From PBB1 sp040400875 (GTDB taxonomy: Bacteria > Pseudomonadota > Gammaproteobacteria > Burkholderiales > Burkholderiaceae_C), in the NCBI GenBank assembly GCA_040400875.1, contig JBBAPK010000007.1:27089-91088 (forward strand): 64,000 bases of DNA, given 5' to 3'. How positions within the stretch are numbered: position 1 is the first letter of the stretch; each line of letters begins with the position of its first letter. Under the pieces are notes generated by a model. The model made no database searches, had not been told where the DNA came from, and saw only the letters and a program-made list of their open reading frames with translations. Positions 24,679-34,079 of the stretch are shown here, in pieces. The translations under genes were made by a program, and so were the position numbers.

Positions 24679-25131
24679 ATGAACCCGCTCAACCCTTTTG
24701 AACAACAAATCCTCGAAGCCTTCATGAAGGGCAATCAGCCTGAACTGGCCGTGCTGCGCAAGCAGATCGCCAAGCTGCAGGTGCGCAACCGCACCCACAC
24801 CGGCATCGGCTGCTTCGTCGACTTCCAACTGCCCGCCACTGTGCCTCGCGTCACGCCGCTCGAGATGGCCTTTGGCGACGTGAACGTCGAAGTCGAAGGG
24901 GTCACGGCGCCGGTCTCGACCCTGCTGTACATCATTGGCGGCGCCATTCACTTTATGGAGATTAACGTCGACGAGGGCGACTGGCCCAAGGAGCCTGTGC
25001 TCACGCGGCTGAACTACCTCAAGTCGATTCAAGTCGCCGACGGCGTCGACTTCTTGCCGACCGACGAGCGCGACCCGGCCGCCCTGGCGCATGCGCTGGC
25101 CGGTCGCAAGGGCCAGAAGCAGCCCGGCTGA
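24679..25131 (+). CDS. Conserved hypothetical protein, 150 residues
   Basis: Not recognised. It starts at an ATG with AAGGA four bases upstream. The N-terminal 40 residues form an amphipathic helix (FEQQILEAFMKGNQPEL ... LRKQIAKLQV). The middle is beta-rich (GIGCFVDFQLP, FGDVNVEVEGV, TLLYIIGGAIHFMEINV). The end is Lys/Gln rich. It has no signal peptide or membrane helix, so it is probably cytosolic. It lies 22 bp before nadA on the same strand, so it may be transcribed with it. No function is proposed. Confidence 0.75.
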   Translation: MNPLNPFEQQILEAFMKGNQPELAVLRKQIAKLQVRNRTHTGIGCFVDFQLPATVPRVTPLEMAFGDVNVEVEGVTAPVSTLLYIIGGAIHFMEINVDEGDWPKEPVLTRLNYLKSIQVADGVDFLPTDERDPAALAHALAGRKGQKQPG

Positions 25132-25153
25132 ATTCGCACGCGAGCTGCACCGC

Positions 25154-26260
25154 ATGGAAAGCACGCTGTTCGACTTCACGCGGCAAGACGCCAAGGGCGC
25201 GTGCAGCACCGAACAGGCCTGGGCCAAGGTGCCGGCCGCCCTCACCCCGCCCGAGCGCACAGCCCTCAAGGCTCGCGCCGCTGAGCTGCTCAAGCAGCAC
25301 AACGCGGTGCTGGTAGCGCACTACTACGTTGACGGCGACTTGCAGGATCTGGCGCTGGAGACTGGCGGCTGCGTGTCGGATTCGCTCGAGATGGCGCGCT
25401 TCGGCCGCGATCACGCTGCGCACACGCTCGTGGTGGCCGGCGTGCGATTCATGGGCGAGAGCGCCAAGATCCTGAGCCACGAAAAACGCGTGCTGATGCC
25501 CGATCTGGACGCCACCTGCTCGCTCGATCTGGGCTGCCCGGCCGATGCGTTTGCCCAGTTCTGCGATGCGCATCCCGACCGCACGGTGGTGGTCTACGCC
25601 AACACCAGCGCGGCGGTGAAGGCGCGCGCCGACTGGATGGTGACCAGCTCGTGCGCGCTGGCCATCGTGCGGCACCTGAAAGATCAGGGAAAGAAGATCC
25701 TTTGGGCGCCCGACCGCCATCTGGGTCGCTACATCCAGGACCAGACCGGCGCCGACATGCTGCTGTGGAACGGCGAGTGCATCGTGCACGACGAGTTCAA
25801 GGGCGTCGAGCTCGAGCTGCTCAAGGCGCAGCACCCCGACGCCGTGGTGCTCGTGCACCCCGAGTCGCCCGAGGCGGTGGTCAAGCTCGCCGACGTGGTG
25901 GGATCGACCACGCAACTGCTCAACGCGGTGACCTCGATGGACGCGCAGACCTTCATCGTGGCCACCGACAACGCGCTGATGCACCGCATGCGCCAGCTTG
26001 CGCCCACCAAGACGCTGCTTGAAGCACCCACCGCGGGCGACAGCGCCACCTGCAAGAGCTGCGCGCACTGCCCCTGGATGGCCATGAACGCGCTGCAAGG
26101 CGTGATCGACTGCCTCGAAAAAGGCACCGGCGCCGTCGAGCTCGATGAAGCGGTGCGCGCTCGCGCCCAGGGCTGCATCGAGCGCATGCTGGACTTCGTG
26201 GCGGCGCACCCGGCGGCCGTGCGTCAGCCTGCTTTGGTGCCCCACATCGGCGCGGCCTGA
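25154..26260 (+). CDS. nadA: Quinolinate synthase
   Basis: A 368-residue [4Fe-4S] enzyme that condenses iminoaspartate with dihydroxyacetone phosphate to quinolinate, the second step of de novo NAD synthesis. The features are VAHYYVDGDLQDLA, a first repeat with GVRFMGESAKILSHEK and ATCSLDLGCPAD, the segment VVYANTSAAVKARADWMVTS and a C-terminal Cys cluster (TCKSCAHCPWM). Three of these cysteines should bind the cluster. It is followed by nadC after 15 bp. Confidence 0.96.
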   Translation: MESTLFDFTRQDAKGACSTEQAWAKVPAALTPPERTALKARAAELLKQHNAVLVAHYYVDGDLQDLALETGGCVSDSLEMARFGRDHAAHTLVVAGVRFMGESAKILSHEKRVLMPDLDATCSLDLGCPADAFAQFCDAHPDRTVVVYANTSAAVKARADWMVTSSCALAIVRHLKDQGKKILWAPDRHLGRYIQDQTGADMLLWNGECIVHDEFKGVELELLKAQHPDAVVLVHPESPEAVVKLADVVGSTTQLLNAVTSMDAQTFIVATDNALMHRMRQLAPTKTLLEAPTAGDSATCKSCAHCPWMAMNALQGVIDCLEKGTGAVELDEAVRARAQGCIERMLDFVAAHPAAVRQPALVPHIGAA

Positions 26261-26275
26261 CCCGCTCACCCACCG

Positions 26276-27142
26276 ATGTTCCCGACCAACGAGAGCCTTG
26301 AGGCCGCGCTCGAGCGCAATGTGCGCGACGCGCTGATGGAAGACATCGGTGTGTGCGACTGGACCGCGCAGCTGGTGAGCGCAGGCCGGCGCGTGAACGC
26401 CCGCGTGCTGGTGCGCGAAGACGCCGTGCTGTGCGGGCGCGACTGGTTCGACGCCTGCATTGCCGCGCTCGACGCCACCGCGCGCATCGACTGGCACGTC
26501 ATTGAGGGCGCATGGATGGCCCCCGACACGCTGGTGTGCCACATCGAGGCCGATGCGCGCGCGCTGCTGTCGGCCGAGCGCCCTGCCCTCAACTTTTTGC
26601 AGTTGCTGTCGGGCACCGCCACGCTCACACGCCGCCACGTCGATGCGATTGCCGGTGCCAGCCCCAACCCGCGCGGCTGCGTGATCCTCGACACCCGCAA
26701 GACATTGCCGGGTTTGCGTCAGGCGCAAAAGTACGCGGTGCGCACTGGCGGCGGCAGCAATCAGCGCCTCGCCCTGTGGCACGGCATCCTGATCAAGGAA
26801 AACCACATCGCCGCCGCCGGTGGCGTGGCCGCCGCGCTGCGCAACGCGCAAGCACTGCAATCGGGCGTGGACATCCAGATCGAGGTCGAGTCGCTCGGCC
26901 AACTGACCGAGGCGCTCGGCGCGGGTGCCACCAGCGTGCTGCTCGACAACTTCGATTTGCCGCGCATGCGCGAGGCGGTGGCGCTCACGGCGCAGCGTGC
27001 CTTGCTTGAGGTCTCGGGCGGCGTGGCGCTGGACCAGGTGCGTGACATTGCCGCCACCGGCGTTGACCGCATCTCGATAGGCCGGCTGACCAAGGACGTG
27101 CGCGCCACCGACTACTCGATGCGGGTGCTGTCGGCGTTCTGA
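26276..27142 (+). CDS. nadC: Nicotinate-nucleotide pyrophosphorylase (quinolinate phosphoribosyltransferase)
   Basis: A 288-residue enzyme that makes nicotinate mononucleotide from quinolinate and PRPP, the third step of de novo NAD synthesis. ALMEDIGVCDWTAQLV starts the family pattern. ILDTRKTLPGLRQAQKYAV and GGGSNQRLALWHGILIKENH form the active site, and VLLDNFD and ISIGRLTK complete the barrel. It lies directly after nadA in the same operon. Confidence 0.96.
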   Translation: MFPTNESLEAALERNVRDALMEDIGVCDWTAQLVSAGRRVNARVLVREDAVLCGRDWFDACIAALDATARIDWHVIEGAWMAPDTLVCHIEADARALLSAERPALNFLQLLSGTATLTRRHVDAIAGASPNPRGCVILDTRKTLPGLRQAQKYAVRTGGGSNQRLALWHGILIKENHIAAAGGVAAALRNAQALQSGVDIQIEVESLGQLTEALGAGATSVLLDNFDLPRMREAVALTAQRALLEVSGGVALDQVRDIAATGVDRISIGRLTKDVRATDYSMRVLSAF

Positions 27143-27273
27143 GTCGGCTGCTGCGCTCAGTCTGGCGCTCGTCTGGGCCGGACTTCGGGTGCTGTTCGGG
27201 GTCTGAAACCTCGCACGGCGGGTCCACACTGCAGTACCAGCCGTGACCCACAGCGCAACCCACCGAGGCCCGC

Positions 27274-27552
27274 ATGTTCGAAACCATCCACAACCACCAC
27301 GAACGCACGGTGCTCGATGCGGTGCTCGCGGCCGCGAGCGGCTTCGAGCACCTGAACAACCCACAAACACTGGCCGATGTGGCCTGTGTGGCACTCAATC
27401 GGCTGCCACCGCGCTACATCCGCCACGAGGTGGATTACTCGTTTTATCTGACCGAACGCGAGCGCGCCCAGAACGAAACCGCGATCAACGAGGCGGTGGC
27501 CTTCGCGTTCGAATTCGTGCAAGCCAAGGTGGCCATGCGCGCGCGTCGCTGA
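27274..27552 (+). CDS. ComFB-family protein
   Basis: A 92-residue all-helical protein matching the late-competence ComFB family: DVACVALNRLPPRYIRHEVD and then FYLTERER are the conserved core. GAGG precedes the ATG. Proteins with this domain have been reported as cyclic dinucleotide effectors in cyanobacteria; whether that holds for this short betaproteobacterial form is unknown. It sits between nadC and the convergent nadB. Confidence 0.8.
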   Translation: MFETIHNHHERTVLDAVLAAASGFEHLNNPQTLADVACVALNRLPPRYIRHEVDYSFYLTERERAQNETAINEAVAFAFEFVQAKVAMRARR

Positions 27553-27576
27553 CGGCAGCGCCCGCGCGCCGCAGCT

Positions 27577-29232
27577 TCAGGCGCTCAAGCCGTTGGTCTT
27601 GGGCTTCTTGCCGCTGCGCAGCGTGCGCATGAGCACCGTCGGAAAACTCACAGGCAGCGTGAATGGGTAGTCGCGGCTGTAATGCAGGCCACGGCTCTCA
27701 TGCCGCATCGACGCTGAGCGCACGATGAGCTCGGCGCAGTCGACCAGATTGCGCAACTCAAGCAGGTCGCGGTTGACGCGGAAGTTGGCGTAGTAGTCAT
27801 CGATCTCGCTGCGCAGCAGCTTGATGCGGTGCAGCGCGCGCTCAAGCCGCTTGGTCGTGCGCACGATGCCCACGTAGTTCCACATCAGCAAGCGCAACTC
27901 GTCCCAGTTGTGGGCGATCACCACCTGCTCGTCGGCGTTTTCAACCTGGCTCTCGTCCCACGCCGGCGGCTTGGACTGGATGTCTGGCTCCAGGGTGCGG
28001 ATGTGCTGGGCGCAGGTGCGCCCGAGCACCACGCACTCGAGCAGCGAGTTGCTGGCCAGCCGGTTGGCGCCGTGCAATCCCGTGTAGCTGGTTTCACCCA
28101 CCGCATACAGGCCCGGTACATCGCAGCGCCCCTGCAGGTCGGTAACCACACCGCCACAGGTGTAGTGCGCCGCAGGCACCACCGGAATGGGCTGGCGTGC
28201 GATGTCGATGCCCAGCGCCAGGCAGCGCGCGTGGATGGTCGGAAAGTGTTCCTTGAGGAAGTCTTCGCCCAGGTGAGTGGCATCGAGCCACACATGGTCG
28301 AGGCCGTGCTTTTTCATCTCGAAGTCGATGGCGCGCGCCACGATGTCGCGCGGCGCAAGCTCAAGCCGCGCGTCGTGTGCGGCCATGAAGCGATCGCCAA
28401 AGCCAGCGCCGATGCCAGGCAGTTTCAGGTGCGCGCCCTCGCCACGCAGCGCCTCGGTGATCAGAAAGCTGCGCTCTTGCGGGTGATACAGGCAAGTCGG
28501 GTGGAACTGGATGAATTCCATGTTGGCAATGCGGCAACCCGCACGCCACGCCATCGCGATGCCGTCGCCGGTGGCGGTGTCGGGGTTGCTGGTGTAGCGA
28601 TACACCTTGCCCACACCGCCCGTGGCCAGCACCACCGCGCGAGATGCCAGCGTCTCCACACGCTGGCTGTCGATGTCGAGCGCATACACGCCGTAACAGC
28701 GGTTGGGCTCGTCGCGGCCCAGGTGGCGCGAGGTGATCACATCGACCGCCATCCAGCGCTCGCGCACCTCGATGTTGGGGTGGCGCTTGACCTCGTCGAG
28801 CAGCGCGTCGTGAATGGCCTTGCCGGTGGCGTCGGCAGCGTGCGCGATGCGGCGCACCGCATGGCCGCCTTCGCGGGTGAGGTGCAGGCCGAGCGGGCCG
28901 TCGGGGTCGGACGAGAAGGGCACGCCATGGTCGACCAGCCAGCCCACCGCCTGGGCACTTTGCTCGGCGATGAAGCGCGCGGTGTGCTCGTCGACCAGAC
29001 CCGCGCCGGCGTCTTGGGTGTCATTGACGTGCAGATCGACGCTGTCGTCACTGCCCAGCACGCCCACGATGCCTCCTTGCGCCCAAGCGGTGGCGGCCTC
29101 GCCGAGCGCACGTTTGGCCAGCACCACCACGCGGTGGTCGTCGGCCAGATTGAGGGCCACGGTCAGGCCGGCCAGCCCCGCACCGATGATGACCACGGGG
29201 GCCGCCGCCAAAGTCTTCTCAGACGCAGTCAT
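27577..29232 (-). CDS. nadB: L-aspartate oxidase
   Basis: A 551-residue flavoprotein that oxidises aspartate to iminoaspartate, the first step of de novo NAD synthesis, feeding NadA. The FAD-binding motif IIGAGLAGLTVALNLAD is near residue 20, then EAATAWAQGGI, the FAD segment LATGGVGKVYRYTSNP, HPTCLY, and the active-site region AAHYTCGGVVTDLQGR. The C-terminal domain has RDLLELRNLVDCAELI. An in-frame TTG lies five codons upstream of the chosen ATG. It is convergent with comFB. Confidence 0.96.
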   Translation of the reverse strand: MTASEKTLAAAPVVIIGAGLAGLTVALNLADDHRVVVLAKRALGEAATAWAQGGIVGVLGSDDSVDLHVNDTQDAGAGLVDEHTARFIAEQSAQAVGWLVDHGVPFSSDPDGPLGLHLTREGGHAVRRIAHAADATGKAIHDALLDEVKRHPNIEVRERWMAVDVITSRHLGRDEPNRCYGVYALDIDSQRVETLASRAVVLATGGVGKVYRYTSNPDTATGDGIAMAWRAGCRIANMEFIQFHPTCLYHPQERSFLITEALRGEGAHLKLPGIGAGFGDRFMAAHDARLELAPRDIVARAIDFEMKKHGLDHVWLDATHLGEDFLKEHFPTIHARCLALGIDIARQPIPVVPAAHYTCGGVVTDLQGRCDVPGLYAVGETSYTGLHGANRLASNSLLECVVLGRTCAQHIRTLEPDIQSKPPAWDESQVENADEQVVIAHNWDELRLLMWNYVGIVRTTKRLERALHRIKLLRSEIDDYYANFRVNRDLLELRNLVDCAELIVRSASMRHESRGLHYSRDYPFTLPVSFPTVLMRTLRSGKKPKTNGLSA

Positions 29233-29317
29233 GGCGCACAGCGACAACGCGCTGGGCGTTGGCTAGGGGGTCATTTTTCATCGACCGATTCTATCGACCA
29301 CCCCCCGCCCCATGAGC

Positions 29318-31918
29318 TCAGTGGACAACGCGATCGAACACGAACTCGCCGTCGCGGATATCGACCGGGATCACGTCCTTGGGCCCGAACTTGCCCTCGA
29401 GGATGAGCTTGGCCGCCGGGTTTTCGATGCGCTGCTGGATGGCGCGCTTGAGCGGACGCGCACCGAACACCGGATCGAAGCCGGCCTTGGCCAGCTCAGC
29501 CAGCGCCACGTCGGACACCTCGAGCTTCATCTCCATCTTCTCGAGCCTGGCTTCAAGCACCTTGAGCTGGATCCTGGCGATGGATTCGATGTGGCGATGG
29601 TCGAGTGCGTGAAACACCACCACCTCGTCAATGCGGTTGAGGAATTCGGGGCGGAAATGCTGCTTTACATCGACCCACACCGCCTCGCGAATCAGCTCGC
29701 TGTCCTGTCCGGCCATCTGCATGATCTGGTGCGAGCCGAGGTTGCTGGTCATCACGATGACGGTGTTCTTGAAGTCAACGGTGCGCCCCTGACCATCGGT
29801 CAGGCGACCATCGTCGAGCACTTGCAACAGCACGTTGAACACATCGGGGTGGGCCTTTTCGACCTCGTCGAGCAGCAGCACGCTGTAGGGCTTGCGGCGC
29901 ACGGCTTCGGTCAGGTAGCCGCCCTCGTCATAGCCCACATAGCCTGGCGGCGCGCCGATCAGGCGGCTGACCGAATGCTTTTCCATGTATTCGCTCATGT
30001 CGATGCGGATCAGGTGATCCTCGCTGTCGAACAAGAAGCCGGCGAGCGCCTTGCACAGCTCGGTCTTGCCCACGCCGGTGGGGCCGAGAAACAGGAACGA
30101 GCCAGTCGGGCGGTTCGGATCGCTCAGGCCCGAGCGGGCGCGGCGGATCGAGTTGGCCACCGCGGTGATGGCTTCGTGCTGGCCGATCACTCGCTCGTGC
30201 AGCCGGCCTTCCATTTGCAGCAGCTTTTCGCGCTCGCCTTGCATCAGCTTGGACACCGGGATGCCGGTGGTGCGCGCCACCACCTCGGCGATTTCTTCCA
30301 CGCCCACCATGGTGCGCAGCAGCTGCGGCTTGCCGCTGGCCTTGCCAGCCTTGGCCTTGCCTTGTTCGGTCGACTGCGCCTCGGCGAGCTTTTTCTCGAG
30401 CTCGGGCAGCCGGCCGTACTGCAGCTCGGCGACCTTGTTGAAGTCGCCCTTGCGCTTGAGATCCTCGATCTGGAAGCGGATGCGGTCGATCTCTTCTTTC
30501 ACATGCGCCGAACCTTGCGCAGCGGCCTTCTCGGACTTCCAGATCTCGTCGAGGTCAGCCGCCTCGCGCTGCAGTTTGACTATTTCTTCTTCGATCAGGT
30601 CGAAGCGCTTTTGCGAAGCCTCGTCTTTTTCGCGGCGCACGGCTTCGCGCTCGATTTGCAGCTGGATCAGCCTGCGGTCGAGCTTGTCCATGGCCTCGGG
30701 CTTGGAGTCGATCTCGATCTTGACCTTGGCCGCCGCCTCGTCGATCAGATCAATCGCCTTGTCGGGCAAAAAGCGGTCGGTGATGTAGCGGTGGCTGAGC
30801 TCGGCTGCAGCCACGATGGCCGGGTCGGTAATCTCCACGCCGTGGTGAACCTCGTACTTTTCCTGCAGCCCGCGCAAGATGGCGATGGTGGCTTCGACCG
30901 TGGGCTCGCCCACCAGGATCTTCTGGAAACGCCGCTCGAGCGCGGCGTCTTTTTCGACGTACTTGCGGTACTCGTTGAGCGTGGTCGCGCCGATGCAGTG
31001 CAGCTCGCCGCGCGCGAGCGCCGGCTTGAGCATGTTGCCCGCATCGATCGCGCCTTCGGCCTTGCCCGCCCCCACCATGGTGTGGATCTCGTCGATGAAG
31101 ACGATGGTCTGGCCTTCGTCTTGCGCCACTTCTTTCAGCACCGACTTGAGTCGTTCCTCGAACTCGCCGCGAAACTTGGCACCGGCCAAAAGCAGCGCCA
31201 TGTCGAGCACCAGCACGCGCTTGTTCTTGAGCGAATCGGGCACTTCGCCAGCGACGATGCGCTGCGCGAGGCCTTCGACGATGGCCGTCTTGCCCACGCC
31301 GGGCTCGCCGATGAGCACCGGGTTGTTCTTGGTGCGACGCTGCAGCACCTGGATGGCGCGGCGGATCTCGTCGTCGCGGCCGATCACCGGATCGAGCTTG
31401 CCTTGGCGCGCGCGCTCGGTCAGATCGAGCGTGTACTTCTTGAGGGCCTCGCGCTGGCCTTCGCCCTCAGCGCTGTCCATCTTCTGGCCGCCACGCACCG
31501 CATCGATGGCGGTCTCGAGCGACTTGCGCGTGAGGCCGTGTTCCTTGACCAGCGGGCCGATCGGCGACTTGCTGTCGCATGCCGCCAGCAGGAACATCTC
31601 GCTGGCGATGAACTGGTCGCCGCGCTTGAGCGATTCTTTCTCGCAGGCCGTCAGCAAGGCGCCCAGATCGCGACTGGTTTGCACCTGCTCGCCACCTTGC
31701 ACCTGAGGCAGCTTTTGCAGTTCGGCCTCCAGCGCGCCTTGCAACTTGGCCGCGTTGACACCGGCGCGCGACAGCAGTGCCTTGGGGCCGTCGGCTTGCA
31801 TCAGCATGGCCAGCAACAGGTGCACCGGCTCGACGTAGGGGTTGTCGCGGCCGTTGGCCATGCTCTGCGCGTCGGACAACGCCGACTGGAAGGTGGTGGT
31901 GAATTTATCGAGACGCAT
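29318..31918 (-). CDS. clpB: ATP-dependent disaggregase ClpB
   Basis: An 866-residue Hsp100 chaperone that works with DnaK to dissolve protein aggregates. The N-domain starts MRLDKFTTTFQSALSDAQ. The first AAA+ module has Walker A GEPGVGKTAIVEGL. A coiled-coil middle domain (about 400-530) is present and distinguishes ClpB from ClpA and ClpC. The second AAA+ module has GPTGVGKTELCKALAG. The start at 31918 has GGAGG upstream and matches the family; a longer in-frame start at 31957 lies at the promoter. It is controlled by the sigma-32-like promoter annotated upstream. Confidence 0.97.
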   Translation of the reverse strand: MRLDKFTTTFQSALSDAQSMANGRDNPYVEPVHLLLAMLMQADGPKALLSRAGVNAAKLQGALEAELQKLPQVQGGEQVQTSRDLGALLTACEKESLKRGDQFIASEMFLLAACDSKSPIGPLVKEHGLTRKSLETAIDAVRGGQKMDSAEGEGQREALKKYTLDLTERARQGKLDPVIGRDDEIRRAIQVLQRRTKNNPVLIGEPGVGKTAIVEGLAQRIVAGEVPDSLKNKRVLVLDMALLLAGAKFRGEFEERLKSVLKEVAQDEGQTIVFIDEIHTMVGAGKAEGAIDAGNMLKPALARGELHCIGATTLNEYRKYVEKDAALERRFQKILVGEPTVEATIAILRGLQEKYEVHHGVEITDPAIVAAAELSHRYITDRFLPDKAIDLIDEAAAKVKIEIDSKPEAMDKLDRRLIQLQIEREAVRREKDEASQKRFDLIEEEIVKLQREAADLDEIWKSEKAAAQGSAHVKEEIDRIRFQIEDLKRKGDFNKVAELQYGRLPELEKKLAEAQSTEQGKAKAGKASGKPQLLRTMVGVEEIAEVVARTTGIPVSKLMQGEREKLLQMEGRLHERVIGQHEAITAVANSIRRARSGLSDPNRPTGSFLFLGPTGVGKTELCKALAGFLFDSEDHLIRIDMSEYMEKHSVSRLIGAPPGYVGYDEGGYLTEAVRRKPYSVLLLDEVEKAHPDVFNVLLQVLDDGRLTDGQGRTVDFKNTVIVMTSNLGSHQIMQMAGQDSELIREAVWVDVKQHFRPEFLNRIDEVVVFHALDHRHIESIARIQLKVLEARLEKMEMKLEVSDVALAELAKAGFDPVFGARPLKRAIQQRIENPAAKLILEGKFGPKDVIPVDIRDGEFVFDRVVH

Positions 31919-31943
31919 CGTGGATTTCCTCCGGTTGGGTCTC

Positions 31944-31972
31944 AGGTAGGGGGCCAAGGCCGCATTTCAAGG
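31944..31972 (-). promoter_or_regulatory. Sigma-32 (heat-shock) promoter of clpB
   Basis: On the minus strand, CCTTGAAA (31972-31965) and CCCTACCT (31951-31944) are separated by 13 bp. This is close to the sigma-32 consensus CTTGAAA-N11-16-CCCATNT. The start of transcription would be about 20 bases before the clpB ATG, just leaving room for the GGAGG ribosome site. Confidence 0.75.
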
Positions 31973-32115
31973 CATGGCGCGAGGCAGCGACTGAGGTGGA
32001 TCCATTCAGCTTCGCCACCCGGCGGTACGTCGGCGTCGTGCGATGCCTGTCACGCGTGCCACCTTGTCGGTGCTGATCAAAGGCCAGGCCGCTCTTTGAC
32101 GCGGCTTTGGCTCAC

Positions 32116-32859
32116 TCAGGAAATCCTGAGCACATGAACGCTCTGACTGATGGACTGCAAAGTCAACCCAGCGCGCTCGCAAAGGGTGGACAAACTGCGT
32201 CGAGAGTGAATGCTGATGTGCCCGTTGCGTGGCGATACGTACCACCAGGAAAAATCATGGCCGTCCATCAACTCGGTGCCGATGAGAACTGTCGACTCAG
32301 GTGATGCCTTCAAGTGACCCTTGAGCTGAACAAGCCACGCATATTGATCGCTGTGCGGCACATGCTCGATGACCTCGAATGAGGTGATCAGGTCGTAGTC
32401 AGTGTCGGTTTGGGCGCCGGGCTCATGGTAAGCATCGAGACTGTCGGCGCGAAACCCGAATCCGGTCAATTCCGCAGCAAAGAGGCCGCGACCGCCCCCG
32501 AAATCAAGCACCTTGAGGCTGTCTTTTTCACGCCAGAAAAGTGCTGCGACCATCGCTGCATTTCGTTGGGGGCGTTCTTCCAAGAATGGCGGATCACCGA
32601 TGACGTAGTCGTCGTTGTAAACGTGCCGGATGAAATCTTCCGGGCCCCAGCCGTCAAAGGCCGCGCTGAACACGAAGCCGCAGGCCTCGCACAGGTGGTA
32701 AGCAATGGCCTGCCCATGGTCCTGGTACAGGCGCCGCCCGGCGAAAAAGTCACCGCCCGATATGCCGAAGTCCTTCTCGCCAAGGAACCTCAGGCTCGAT
32801 CCACCACAGTTGCTGCACAGCGATGGCACGGCGTGATTCAGACACAGCGTCGGGTTCAT
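32116..32859 (-). CDS. Class I SAM-dependent methyltransferase with zinc-ribbon N-terminus
   Basis: A 247-residue protein. Two Cys pairs (C15/C18 and C57/C60) look like a zinc-binding ribbon. The SAM site is VLDFGGGRGLF (117-127), and the post-I acidic residue and ITSFEVIEHVPH (about 158-169) follow. This architecture is common in methyltransferases acting on sugars or on surface and secondary metabolites. It lies eight bases after a Bcr/CflA transporter gene and is the last gene of the long minus-strand operon. The acceptor is unknown. Confidence 0.8.
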   Translation of the reverse strand: MNPTLCLNHAVPSLCSNCGGSSLRFLGEKDFGISGGDFFAGRRLYQDHGQAIAYHLCEACGFVFSAAFDGWGPEDFIRHVYNDDYVIGDPPFLEERPQRNAAMVAALFWREKDSLKVLDFGGGRGLFAAELTGFGFRADSLDAYHEPGAQTDTDYDLITSFEVIEHVPHSDQYAWLVQLKGHLKASPESTVLIGTELMDGHDFSWWYVSPRNGHISIHSRRSLSTLCERAGLTLQSISQSVHVLRIS

Positions 32860-32867
32860 GGTTTCAA

Positions 32868-34079
32868 TCAGTGCGCAGCGGCGGTATCAGCCGTCGAGCC
32901 TGCGACCACCCAGCGCACGGCCACGAACGCCACCGTCATGCAAAACGCCAGATAGATCGCCAAGGGCATGGGCGTGCCATTTGAAAACCAGGCCATCAAG
33001 GCGCTGCTCAGGCAGCCCATGAGGATTTGCAGACAACCCAACAAGGCACTGGCTGCACCGGCATGGTCGCGAAATGGCCTCAGGGCCAAGGTCACACAGT
33101 TGGCGAACACGACGCCCGCCGCAAGGTAAGTGATGCAAAACGGCACAGCCACGGCCCACAGCGTGATCGGGCCCACCAACGACAGCACCAGCATGAGCAA
33201 GGCGCCGAACAGCGACAGCCACAAGCCCGCCTTGACGAGATCTTCTTCATCGTGCTTCTTCAGCAACAAGATGTTCAGCAGATTTCCCGCCAGATAGAAC
33301 ACCGCGGTGAACATGATGACCAGGCCATACCGCTGCGGACTCAGCCCCAACTCCCTGACGTACAGGATGGGTGAGGCCGTCATGTAGGCCGCCGAATGGC
33401 TGAAGAACATCGCCGGCACGATCACGTAGCCGACATACCACCGGTTTCGCAGCAGCACGCCCATGGAAGCAAACATCTCGGCCCAGCTGAATTGGATGGC
33501 CGAGCCTTTTCGCGTTTCGGGAAGAAAAGCGAATGCCAGCCCAAAGCAAGCCAGCGTGAACACCAAGATGATCAGGAAGTTGGATTGCCAGTTCAGGTAG
33601 GTCTGCACATAGCCGCCGGCCACCGGGGCGATCATGGGAACCAGTGCCCAGGCGATCGACAGCCACACCGACACCTGCGCCAGCCGCTTGCCCTCGCAGG
33701 TGTCGCGTGCCACCGCCCTCGGAATGACCAGACAAGCGCCAGCCGCAAAACCCTGAAGCAGCCGCCCGACGAGCAGTTGGGCGATCCCCGACGCAAAGAA
33801 GCACACCGCCGATCCCAGCGCATAGAGCAACAGGGCCGGAAGAATGACCCTGCGGCGTCCCAACGCGTCCGACAGCGCGCCGTAGAACAGCTGCGACACC
33901 GCCATGCTCAGCAAAAACAGGCTCAGTGACAGCTCGATGTACTTGGATGCCACGCCCAGTTCGTTCGACATGGCGCTGAATGAAGGCAGGTACAAATCAG
34001 CACCCACCTGACCCAGGATCACGAAGGTGATGGCCAGCGGGATGACCGCGCGGCTCATGCGCGCGGGCTCAACGGCCAT
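32868..34079 (-). CDS. Bcr/CflA-family MFS drug-efflux transporter
   Basis: A 403-residue, twelve-helix MFS protein. The N-terminal GADLYLPSFSAMSNELGV, YGALSDALGRRRVILPALLL and the helix-5 segment PRAVARDTCEGKRLA are typical of the Bcr/CflA group, which exports antibiotics such as bicyclomycin or, in some species, sulfathiazole or cysteine. Its ATG lies 11 bases inside the end of crcB, so it belongs to the same transcript. The natural substrate is not known. Confidence 0.85.
   Translation of the reverse strand: MAVEPARMSRAVIPLAITFVILGQVGADLYLPSFSAMSNELGVASKYIELSLSLFLLSMAVSQLFYGALSDALGRRRVILPALLLYALGSAVCFFASGIAQLLVGRLLQGFAAGACLVIPRAVARDTCEGKRLAQVSVWLSIAWALVPMIAPVAGGYVQTYLNWQSNFLIILVFTLACFGLAFAFLPETRKGSAIQFSWAEMFASMGVLLRNRWYVGYVIVPAMFFSHSAAYMTASPILYVRELGLSPQRYGLVIMFTAVFYLAGNLLNILLLKKHDEEDLVKAGLWLSLFGALLMLVLSLVGPITLWAVAVPFCITYLAAGVVFANCVTLALRPFRDHAGAASALLGCLQILMGCLSSALMAWFSNGTPMPLAIYLAFCMTVAFVAVRWVVAGSTADTAAAH

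Noticed and set aside
29312..32137. A 941-codon open frame opposite clpB
   Set aside because: Antisense shadow of a clear clpB gene; composition is unlike a real protein.
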